Positions 1 through 7,002 of a stretch of DNA of 64,000 nucleotides are shown here, piece by piece; positions within the stretch are counted from its first letter, which is position 1; each line of letters begins with the position of its first letter. The notes below the pieces were generated by a model. The model ran no database searches, was not told the origin of the DNA, and was given only the letters and a program-made list of their open reading frames with translations. Location of the stretch: positions 113,949 through 177,948 of the forward strand of contig CAYNNQ010000001.1 in NCBI GenBank assembly GCA_964398785.1, read 5' to 3'. This DNA comes from CAYNNQ01 sp964398785 (GTDB lineage: Bacteria; Desulfobacterota; Desulfovibrionia; Desulfovibrionales; Desulfonatronovibrionaceae). Made by a program: the position numbers and the translations under genes.

Positions 1-452
1 CTCTGCCAAGCTAGCAAGCGCCAGTCACCCGACAAGAAATCCAGCCTATAATAGGGACAACACTCTCCGGGATTAGGGAAATCCTTCCCTGTGTTTCGCT
101 CCGGTATGGTTACAAATGTCCGCCAGGTAACTTCCATGGGCAGGTGTTCACCAGAGGATTCTCGCTTGGCCAACAAAAAATCGGCCTGCCTAGCTGCCGC
201 CCAAAGGTGCTTGCACGCTTCTCCGCGCGCAAAATGCGGACAGCTGCAAAATACCCGAAAACGGTTGGTATCTGCAATAATCTCTACATCATACTCCTGT
301 GCCCCGGATACAATTCCTTTAATCCAGTCCTCTTCCGCCTTTTGGAGGTGCACTCGCCCCTCTTTGAAATATTGATTCCCACGTGTCCTTATATGGGGAC
401 GAAAAAATTCATATACCAGATTATACCACGTAGCATCCTTCTTTTTTGCCAT
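1..452 (-). CDS. SWIM zinc-finger protein, N-terminal part (likely SNF2-type helicase), runs off the edge
   Basis: This reading frame is open from an ATG at 452 to base 1 and so lacks its 3' end; about 150 residues are visible. Residues around 77-90 read CSCPHFARGEACKHLWA, which matches the SWIM zinc-finger pattern CxC...CxH. In deltaproteobacteria this kind of N-terminus, with a SWIM finger within the first 100 residues, usually belongs to a SNF2/DEAD-box helicase, but the helicase domain lies outside the window, so that part is inference. No strong ribosome binding site is seen; an in-frame GTG at 461 is an alternative start. The gene begins 42 bases after the stop of the glycosyltransferase gene and reads in the same direction. 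Confidence 0.75.
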   Translation of the reverse strand, partial: MAKKKDATWYNLVYEFFRPHIRTRGNQYFKEGRVHLQKAEEDWIKGIVSGAQEYDVEIIADTNRFRVFCSCPHFARGEACKHLWAAARQADFLLAKRESSGEHLPMEVTWRTFVTIPERNTGKDFPNPGECCPYYRLDFLSGDWRLLAWQ

Positions 453-494
453 ATTTACCACGCTTTTTCGGGGTCCTATAAATTTTTTTCCGCT

Positions 495-1631
495 CTATGA
501 AATATCTTGGGGAAAGGTTTCCTGTCGAGGGACCAATTTTTTTTCCAAGCCTTGCTCAAGTCTTTCCCATACCTTTTCCGGACCGAGATCCCGCAAACAC
601 GGAATTCCTTCATAAGGACAACTTTCCCGGTTACAAGGCTGGCAATCCATTTCCAGGGATATATCCTGATGCTCTTGGGATGGGAAGGTCCAGGCCTTAC
701 TCGAAGCCCCTAAAACAGTTAATGATGGAGTATCCAAAGCTACAGCCATATGCCGGGGAGCGGAGCAGTTGCCCAGGAAAAAATCCGCCCTGTCAATTAG
801 CGCGGCTATGCGACGCAGATCAAAAACATCCTCCAAGGGGAGTAAAGTACGTGCATTTCCACTGCCAGAAACCACTTCCTGTGCTGCCTCCCGTTCCCCA
901 GGACCATAAACAAGAAGCCATTTATAGGCGGGGCGCTTTTGGGCAGCCATCCGGATAAGTCCTCCGAGATTTTCCGCCGGCCAGCGGCGATTGGCCGCCT
1001 TGTGTCCCGGTGCGCCTATGATCAGTTTTTCGCCCGCATTCAAGCCTTTTCTGCGCACAAATTCATCGGCCCACTTCCTTTCCTCTGCAGTCAAATACAG
1101 GCGGGGGCGCTCCCCCTCCCAGGCAATATCAAGCGGAGCCAGAAAACTGGCCTTGAATCGACCGGCATAGCCGTGAAGTGGTTCAGCCCAATGGGTATAT
1201 AAAAAACGGTTGTACCAGGGGGGAGGGAAACTAAGGCGAACAGGAGCCCGAGAAAAAGCCAGGACAAATTTGCAGCGCGGCAGCTGCTGCAGATCAACCA
1301 CCAGATCAAAATTCTGATCGGCCACTCGCCGGTAATATCCCAGAGCTTTCCAAAACGGACGGAGCGCCTCTTTATCCATGGACCACAGATTATGGATAGC
1401 CGGATGGTTCTCCAAGACCGGGGCGCATTTCTTTTCGGTGAGTACGTGGATCTGGGCATTGGGCCAGCGCTTTTGTAAAAGCTGGACCACCGGAGTGGAG
1501 AGAATAACATCCCCAATCTGCTTCAGTTGGCAGACAAGGATCTTTTTCGGCCCAAGGTGAGCAATATCCCCCTTCGCTTTAAACATCCCCGTCAAAGTAT
1601 CTCCCAGCAAACTATTCGGGCTCGGAGTCAC
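495..1631 (-). CDS. glycosyltransferase family 9 (ADP-heptose:LPS heptosyltransferase-like)
   Basis: The 378-residue product has the GT-B layout of family 9: an N-terminal KILVCQLKQIGDVILSTPVV stretch, which is the IGD motif that heptosyltransferases share, and a C-terminal donor-site half with GAPGHKAANRRWP and LGNCSAPRHMAVAL. These enzymes add heptose or a related sugar to the lipopolysaccharide inner core at the cytoplasmic face of the inner membrane. The acceptor cannot be told from sequence. The GTG start at 1631 lies 20 bases inside the end of the ClC gene, behind AAGGAG and GGGAG; an ATG at 1586 is an alternative. Several Cys residues near the C-terminus (CQPCNRESCPYEGIPC) resemble the cysteine cluster common in this family. 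Confidence 0.85.
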   Translation of the reverse strand: MTPSPNSLLGDTLTGMFKAKGDIAHLGPKKILVCQLKQIGDVILSTPVVQLLQKRWPNAQIHVLTEKKCAPVLENHPAIHNLWSMDKEALRPFWKALGYYRRVADQNFDLVVDLQQLPRCKFVLAFSRAPVRLSFPPPWYNRFLYTHWAEPLHGYAGRFKASFLAPLDIAWEGERPRLYLTAEERKWADEFVRRKGLNAGEKLIIGAPGHKAANRRWPAENLGGLIRMAAQKRPAYKWLLVYGPGEREAAQEVVSGSGNARTLLPLEDVFDLRRIAALIDRADFFLGNCSAPRHMAVALDTPSLTVLGASSKAWTFPSQEHQDISLEMDCQPCNRESCPYEGIPCLRDLGPEKVWERLEQGLEKKLVPRQETFPQDIS

Positions 1632-3444
1632 TGGCTCCCTTTATCTCCTTTAGCATTTCCGCATAAGCCTTAAACACATCCTCTCTAGCCAAGAGCCCCA
1701 GTATTTCCATATTGTCTTTGGGATCAACCACTGGAATTTGTCCAAAATCAGTTTCTACAAAAACGAGAAGGGCATGGTATAAGTCATCCTCCGGAGTCAG
1801 CAAAACAGCCTTGCGGGCCACATCCTTGGCCACCAAAAGATCGCACAGACAGTCCTCGAAAAGGACATTGCGCAGATCCTGTACGGAAACAATTCCGGTA
1901 ATCTTGTCCTGGCTGTTGCGAACCGGGAAATACAGCTCATTGGCGTTGGCAATGATATCGGTCATGGCCGTAAAGGAAGTACCTTCCTCCATTGTGGTTA
2001 CCCGGCCCGGCTGGTAATAATCCTTGACCTGCATACTCTCCAGGATATTTATTGTCGCATCATCCAGATGGGCGGGAGAGTCAAATTTATTGTCCACCTG
2101 GTTCTCATACAGATGGGAACGTCGGGTCAAAACGAGGCACAAAGCCGAGGCCAGCATAAGCGGGGCCAAAAGACCATAGCCCTGGGTAAGCTCGCAAACC
2201 ATGATTAACGGTCCGACCGGGGCCTTGGCCACTCCGGCGAAGAATGCGGCCATACCCACCAATACATATCCGCCGGGCTGGGAAACTATGGTCGGGAAGA
2301 CGCGATTGCTTAAATAACCGACCAGTCCTCCGCTCATCCCACCTACAAAAAGGGCGGGAGCGAACATCCCCCCGCTCAAGCCGGAACCAAGAGTGATTGA
2401 GGTAGCCAGAGTCTTGCCCACAAGGATACCCAACATCATTGTTATGGACATCTTACCCAAAATGGCCAATTCCAGCCAACCGTAGCCGCCGGTAAGTACT
2501 TCCGGGAAAAGCACCCCGATAATGCCCATAAAAAAACCGCCCAGGGTCAGACTGAGAGTTATTCCCCAACGGTTCATGACCGGCCAAAAGAGCTTGTATT
2601 TTACAAAACGGAAAGTATGCACATAGAACCAGCCGGCTATTGCGCAGACCACGGCCAAAATCCCGTAAAAAGGTAGCTCCCTAATATCCGAAAACTCGAA
2701 ATGGGGAATGCCGAATATGGGTTCACTGCCAAAAACCAGGGTGAAAATGGAATAAGCCACCACTGAAGAGACAACAGCCGGAAGCATGGCTTCGGCTTCA
2801 AAGTCCTCCCTGTAGATGACCTCCACCGCTGTCAAAGCGCCGCCCAATGGAGCACGGAAAATGGCCCCCAGTCCTCCGGCAGCACCGGCCAGAAGGAGGA
2901 TCCTCCTCTCCTTGGCCCGCAGGTTCAGCTTGCGGGAAATAAATGAACCTATCCAGGAGCCCAAGAGAGTGATTGGCCCTTCCCGGCCCGCACTTCCGCC
3001 GGCCCCAATGGTAAAGACCGAGGTCACGGTCCTGATCATGGCGGTAAGTGTACCCACCATACCTTCCTTGCGGTGGAATATATCGATCATGGAATCCGTA
3101 CCGTCGGTTCCCCCTTCAATACTATCCGGAACAAATCTAGATATAAGAAAACCGGAAACAAGTCCGGTAATGGTCATGAACAAAACAACCAGCCACGGTC
3201 TTAACTCCCCGGACTCACTAGCAAAAATTTCTTCTCCCGCCGGAGCGGGGATCTCAAATCCAGCCAGTTTATGGACCAAAACGAACTTGAGCGCTTCCAC
3301 CCCGGTAAAGAACAAAAGGGCCCCTATTCCGGAGAACACGCCGGTCAAGGCGCCCAAAAGCAACCACCGGGCACTGGCAATAAGTTCATATACGTTTACT
3401 GTCTTTTGCCATATACGGCTCAAGGGATGGAATCGAAGAGTCAT
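1612..3444 (-). CDS. ClC-type chloride channel/antiporter with C-terminal CBS pair
   Basis: The 610-residue membrane protein shows ClC hallmarks: GSAGREGPITLLGS around residues 152-165, whose Glu is the gating glutamate, and GGMFAPALFVGG around residues 358-369, matching GxFxP. Many hydrophobic helices fill residues 25-430. Two CBS domains follow at about 470-600, which in this family bind adenine nucleotides and regulate transport. The usual GSGIP anion-binding loop is replaced by GGTDGTDSMI, a variant found in a subgroup of prokaryotic ClC proteins, so ion selectivity should not be assumed to match E. coli ClcA. The start overlaps the ribF stop by an ATGA junction, implying translational coupling. 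Confidence 0.88.
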   Translation of the reverse strand: MTLRFHPLSRIWQKTVNVYELIASARWLLLGALTGVFSGIGALLFFTGVEALKFVLVHKLAGFEIPAPAGEEIFASESGELRPWLVVLFMTITGLVSGFLISRFVPDSIEGGTDGTDSMIDIFHRKEGMVGTLTAMIRTVTSVFTIGAGGSAGREGPITLLGSWIGSFISRKLNLRAKERRILLLAGAAGGLGAIFRAPLGGALTAVEVIYREDFEAEAMLPAVVSSVVAYSIFTLVFGSEPIFGIPHFEFSDIRELPFYGILAVVCAIAGWFYVHTFRFVKYKLFWPVMNRWGITLSLTLGGFFMGIIGVLFPEVLTGGYGWLELAILGKMSITMMLGILVGKTLATSITLGSGLSGGMFAPALFVGGMSGGLVGYLSNRVFPTIVSQPGGYVLVGMAAFFAGVAKAPVGPLIMVCELTQGYGLLAPLMLASALCLVLTRRSHLYENQVDNKFDSPAHLDDATINILESMQVKDYYQPGRVTTMEEGTSFTAMTDIIANANELYFPVRNSQDKITGIVSVQDLRNVLFEDCLCDLLVAKDVARKAVLLTPEDDLYHALLVFVETDFGQIPVVDPKDNMEILGLLAREDVFKAYAEMLKEIKGASDSEPE

Positions 3445-4388
3445 AAACCTAATGCCGCTCCTTCTGCAGCCAGGATCTTTCGGCCCATTTCTATATCCTC
3501 GCCAATCTGTTTTTTTAGTTCCTCAATGCCGTTGAATTTCTTTTCCCCGCGCAATCTTTGCACAAAATGGACCTTTAGCTCACTGCCATAGAGATCCTCT
3601 GCATAATCCATGAGATGCACTTCCACTGAAAGATATTCGTTGCCGAATGTGGGATTATACCCAATATTGGCCACTGCCGGATATATCTTGCCTTTTATCT
3701 CCGCCCACACGGCATAAACTCCAGTTTTGGGAAACAACTCATCGGAAAGAAACAAGTTCGCCGTAGGGAATCCCAGCATTGGTCCGCCCCGCTGTTCACC
3801 CTTTTTCACCCGGCCCTGAACCTGATAAAATCTTCCTATTAGCTCCCTCGCCCTCCAAACCGCGCCCTGCTCAATCAGATCCCGCACCCGAGTGGAGCTC
3901 ACCACGGCCCCGTCCACAAGCACCGGATCCAACCTTTCCACACTGAAACCGTACATTTCGCCCAGTTCCTTGAGCATGGAAAAATTACCCTTGCGCCCCT
4001 TGCCGAAGGCATAGTCGTGGCCGATCACCAAATGCTTGATGCGGAGGCCACGTACCAAGAACTCCCGGACAAAAGTTTCCGGCTCAAGAGCTGCAAGCTC
4101 CCGGGTGAATTCCTGGCAAAAAACAAAATCCACACCGGTCTTTTGCAAAAGATTTAGTTTTTGATGGGTAAGGGTTATAAAAGGAGGGGCCTTTTTCCCG
4201 GAAAAGAAACGCAGGGGATGGGGGTCAAAAGTAATGACCATACTGTGCAGATTGTCTGATTTAGCCCGGTTGCGCACCCTTTCCAGCAGGGCTTGATGCC
4301 CCTTGTGCACTCCGTCAAAATTGCCGATCGTAGCGCAAGAAGGCGCTGTCAGATTATTTTGCAACTCCCGGATATCGTAATAGACCAT
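3441..4388 (-). CDS. ribF: bifunctional riboflavin kinase/FAD synthetase
   Basis: The product converts riboflavin to FMN and FMN to FAD. The N-terminal nucleotidyltransferase half shows IGNFDGVHKGHQALL (the FDGxHxGH motif) and a later SSTRVRDLI (ISSTxIR-like). The C-terminal flavokinase half shows GFPTANL and a terminal EELKKQIGEDIEMGRKIL. I chose the ATG at 4388 (MVYYDIREL) because a GGAG lies 9-10 bases upstream; a GTG at 4415 would add nine residues but has no visible Shine-Dalgarno. The length of about 315 residues fits the family. The stop overlaps the start of the ClC gene. A tRNA gene on the other strand lies just upstream. Confidence 0.93.
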   Translation of the reverse strand: MVYYDIRELQNNLTAPSCATIGNFDGVHKGHQALLERVRNRAKSDNLHSMVITFDPHPLRFFSGKKAPPFITLTHQKLNLLQKTGVDFVFCQEFTRELAALEPETFVREFLVRGLRIKHLVIGHDYAFGKGRKGNFSMLKELGEMYGFSVERLDPVLVDGAVVSSTRVRDLIEQGAVWRARELIGRFYQVQGRVKKGEQRGGPMLGFPTANLFLSDELFPKTGVYAVWAEIKGKIYPAVANIGYNPTFGNEYLSVEVHLMDYAEDLYGSELKVHFVQRLRGEKKFNGIEELKKQIGEDIEMGRKILAAEGAALGL

Positions 4389-4479
4389 TACGGGATTTCT
4401 CCATGTAGTTTTCACAAAGCGGACAACTGCTACCGCAAATCCCCGCCGGCATCAAGCTTACTCTGCCCCCAAAAAGTGG

Positions 4480-4508
4480 TTGCATAGAAAAACATTTTTT
4501 TATATACG
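4480..4508 (+). promoter_or_regulatory. sigma-70 promoter for tRNA-Leu
   Basis: TTGCAT at 4480-4485 and TATACG at 4503-4508 are separated by 17 bases, and the tRNA starts 12 bases after the -10 element. The match is good for -35 and fair for -10. Confidence 0.5.
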
Positions 4509-4520
4509 GCTAACTTCCAG

Positions 4521-4607
4521 GCCGAAGTGGCGGAATTGGTAGACGCGCTAGGTTCAGGGTCTAGTGGGGTATCCCCCGTGGGAGTTCGAATCTCCCCTTC
4601 GGCACCA
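4521..4607 (+). tRNA. tRNA-Leu (anticodon CAG)
   Basis: The 87-base gene starts GCCGAAG and ends CTTCGGC-ACCA, a perfect 7-bp acceptor stem with an encoded CCA. The D-arm reads GGCGGAATTGGTAGACGC, the anticodon loop TTCAGGG sits in a CTAGG/TCTAG stem, a long variable arm (a class II tRNA feature) follows, and the T-arm carries GTTCGAATC. The anticodon CAG reads CUG codons. Confidence 0.96.
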
Positions 4608-4632
4608 GTAAATTAACCCCTTTATGCAAAAG

Positions 4633-4663
4633 AAAAATGGGGAATTATACATTCACCCCTTTT
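4633..4663. terminator. probable bidirectional terminator between tRNA-Leu and the glycosyltransferase gene
   Basis: AAAATGGGG and CCCCTTTT arms flank a 13-base loop. The hairpin has T-rich ends on both strands and lies between convergent genes; it overlaps the last codons of the minus-strand glycosyltransferase. Confidence 0.45.
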
Positions 4664-5843
4664 CTAATACTGAATCAATCAAATCCTTGTAATGATTGAG
4701 CCCCGCTTGTATACTTTCGGGCCAATGAAAGCCTTCATACTCCTTTTCCACCAGCCTCTGGATTGAACTCGCCAAAGTTGTATAATCCTTTGGATCCGCA
4801 AGAACATTATGTGGATGTAAAAAATAGCTACTGCCATTATTTGCTGTAGACAGCACAGGTACCCCGCAACTCAATGCTTCAAGCACTGCATTTGAACATG
4901 CGTCATAAAAAGAAGCCAAGACAAAAACATCACAACAATTGTAAAATGCCGCCATATCCCTAACCCGACCCAGAAAATGAACACGGCCCCCCACTCCCAA
5001 AATTTTTGCCAATTTCTTGTATCTCCCGGGGCTTCGTCCTCCAGCCACCAACAAATGATGGTCTTCCGGCAAATAGGGTAAAGCACGGATCAAGCACCCA
5101 ATCCCTTTTAGTGCAAAATTAGTCCCGGCAGTACCAATGTATACTTGGGTCTGGGGCAAGCCGAATTGAGTGCGCAGAATCTTCTTTTGCTCAAAAGCAA
5201 AAGGCTTAAATGAATCAAGCTGGGGTTTATTATATATAATGTGCACCGACTCCCGTGCAAATTCAGGATATGCTTCGCAAATCCAATCCACAAGTTTATG
5301 GGACACAGCCACAAAATTCTTACTACACCGCATCTGTCGACGCTCAATCAAATTTATCAAGTGGTTAGCGGGTGAAATTCGCCTCTTAAACATCTTCCAT
5401 CTCCTGGACCACCCCGGAGAATAAGCCTGCCGGGACAAACGCCAGAAAACCGGCAAAGGTCCACCGCTGAGGCGCAATATATCTTGATTCCAAGTTTTCC
5501 CCAAACTAAAGGAAAGATCAAACATTCCTTTGCGTCGTTCCATTTCCGCCGCAAAAGCAAACCACAAAATCTTTATACTCTTCAGCCCACCTTTACGGCC
5601 CACGACCCGCACCCGCACATTCTCCGGGGCCTCGGATTCCTGCCGGGCACAGATAAAATGCACTTCATAATCCGGAAAAGAGGCAATATACCGGGCCAAA
5701 TTCCAGGCAAAACGCTCAGCCCCGCCATACCTGCTCAACCGTGGGAGCATAAACGCTACGCGGTACGGCTCTAAGCTAGAAGATCCACTCCCGACAGAAT
5801 ACTTGCTGTTATCTGCCCACAATTCTTCCTCCCCTGTTGACAT
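4653..5843 (-). CDS. glycosyltransferase family 4 (WaaG-like)
   Basis: The 396-residue protein has the GT-B fold layout of family 4. RVAFMLPRLSRYGGAERFAWNLA near residue 28 is the acceptor-side glycine loop. The second half includes QVYIGTAGTNFALKGIGCLIRAL, HHLLVAGG, RVHFLGRVRDM and a CDVFVLASFYDACSNAVLEALSCGVPVL segment that matches the conserved E(x7)E donor site. Such enzymes build lipopolysaccharide core or surface polysaccharide using nucleotide sugars. The closest role is likely core sugar transfer (WaaG type), but the donor cannot be read from sequence. The start ATG at 5843 has only GACGGA upstream; the conserved region begins some 25 residues later. Confidence 0.85.
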   Translation of the reverse strand: MSTGEEELWADNSKYSVGSGSSSLEPYRVAFMLPRLSRYGGAERFAWNLARYIASFPDYEVHFICARQESEAPENVRVRVVGRKGGLKSIKILWFAFAAEMERRKGMFDLSFSLGKTWNQDILRLSGGPLPVFWRLSRQAYSPGWSRRWKMFKRRISPANHLINLIERRQMRCSKNFVAVSHKLVDWICEAYPEFARESVHIIYNKPQLDSFKPFAFEQKKILRTQFGLPQTQVYIGTAGTNFALKGIGCLIRALPYLPEDHHLLVAGGRSPGRYKKLAKILGVGGRVHFLGRVRDMAAFYNCCDVFVLASFYDACSNAVLEALSCGVPVLSTANNGSSYFLHPHNVLADPKDYTTLASSIQRLVEKEYEGFHWPESIQAGLNHYKDLIDSVLEKG

Positions 5844-5901
5844 TCCGTCATATTTTTGACAGCTTATTACCTAAACAAAATACCATCGGAGTAAAGCCCA
5901 T

Positions 5902-6909
5902 ATGTACATAAAAACCCAGGGAATCATCGGACAAAGTCCGGCGCTACAGGAAGTATTCCAAATTTTGTCCAAGGTAGCCCCCACGGACAGCACTGTCCTT
6001 GTAGCCGGTGAGTCCGGCACTGGCAAGGAACTATTGGTCCGGACCTTGCATAAAAATAGCTGCAGAGCGGATAAACCTTTTGTCCCGGTAAATTGCGGGG
6101 CAATACCCAAAGAACTTTTGGAATCCGAACTATTTGGGCATGAAAAAGGGGCTTTCACTCATGCAATCAAATCCCGGGCAGGAAGATTTGAGATGGCTAC
6201 AGGAGGCACTATTTTCCTGGATGAAATCGGGGAACTTGATTTGAGCCTGCAAGTTAAAATACTCCGTGTTTTGCAGGAGAAAGAATTTGAACGAGTGGGG
6301 GGATCAAAGACAATAAAAACCGATGTCCGGATAGTGGCCGCGACCAACCGGGATCTGGAAAAAGAAGTAGAAAAAGGGAATTTTCGCGAGGATCTATTCT
6401 ATAGACTGAATGTAATCCCCCTGGTCCTCCCCCCATTGCGCGAACGTGGGGAGGACATCCTTCACTTGGCCAATTTTTTCCTGGAAAAATTCTGTTCGGA
6501 AAAAAACAGGGACAAACTAGCTCTGGACGAAAAAACCGCGCGGATACTCACCTCTTATTCCTGGCCCGGGAATATACGTGAACTGGAAAATTTTATGGAG
6601 AGAATGACCATCCTGTGCGAGGAAGAGCAAATCAAGCCCAAAGAGCTTCCCCCGAAAATACTGGAAGAAACCGGGAGCCCCCCCGCTGCGGACCAAAACG
6701 CCAATTCGGAAAAGTATTTCGACTGGCCAGGCATAAGGGACATGGAAGACAAGGACCTGGGACTCAAAGATTTTCTGGACACCATAGAAACAAACCTGAT
6801 TTCCGAGGCACTGGAAAAGACCGAGGGGGTAAAAAACCAGGCCGCAGAACTATTGGGGATAAAAAGAACCACTTTGATCGAAAAACTGAAAAAGAAAAAC
6901 CTGTCCTGA
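5902..6909 (+). CDS. sigma-54-dependent transcriptional activator without receiver domain
   Basis: The 335-residue protein is an AAA+ enhancer-binding protein. Walker A is GESGTGKE (residues 34-41), the sigma-54 contact loop reads GAFTHA in place of the usual GAFTGA, Walker B is GGTIFLDEIGEL, and the sensor II region contains WPGNIREL. A Fis-type helix-turn-helix ends the protein (GVKNQAAELLGIKRTTLIEKLKKK). There is no receiver, PAS or GAF domain before the ATPase, so activity is probably controlled by another protein or by expression, as in PspF. It diverges from the glycosyltransferase gene and precedes the secreted TPR gene by 93 bases. Receiver-less members occur among flagellar regulators, but the target here is not evident. 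Confidence 0.88.
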   Translation: MYIKTQGIIGQSPALQEVFQILSKVAPTDSTVLVAGESGTGKELLVRTLHKNSCRADKPFVPVNCGAIPKELLESELFGHEKGAFTHAIKSRAGRFEMATGGTIFLDEIGELDLSLQVKILRVLQEKEFERVGGSKTIKTDVRIVAATNRDLEKEVEKGNFREDLFYRLNVIPLVLPPLRERGEDILHLANFFLEKFCSEKNRDKLALDEKTARILTSYSWPGNIRELENFMERMTILCEEEQIKPKELPPKILEETGSPPAADQNANSEKYFDWPGIRDMEDKDLGLKDFLDTIETNLISEALEKTEGVKNQAAELLGIKRTTLIEKLKKKNLS

Positions 6910-7002
6910 CTTCTGGCAACAAAACTTTCAGCATGAACCGGAGAGGATTGAACCATTTTTTACGCACAGGAACCGGACTTTTCCGGAAATAGACTCTCCA
7001 GA

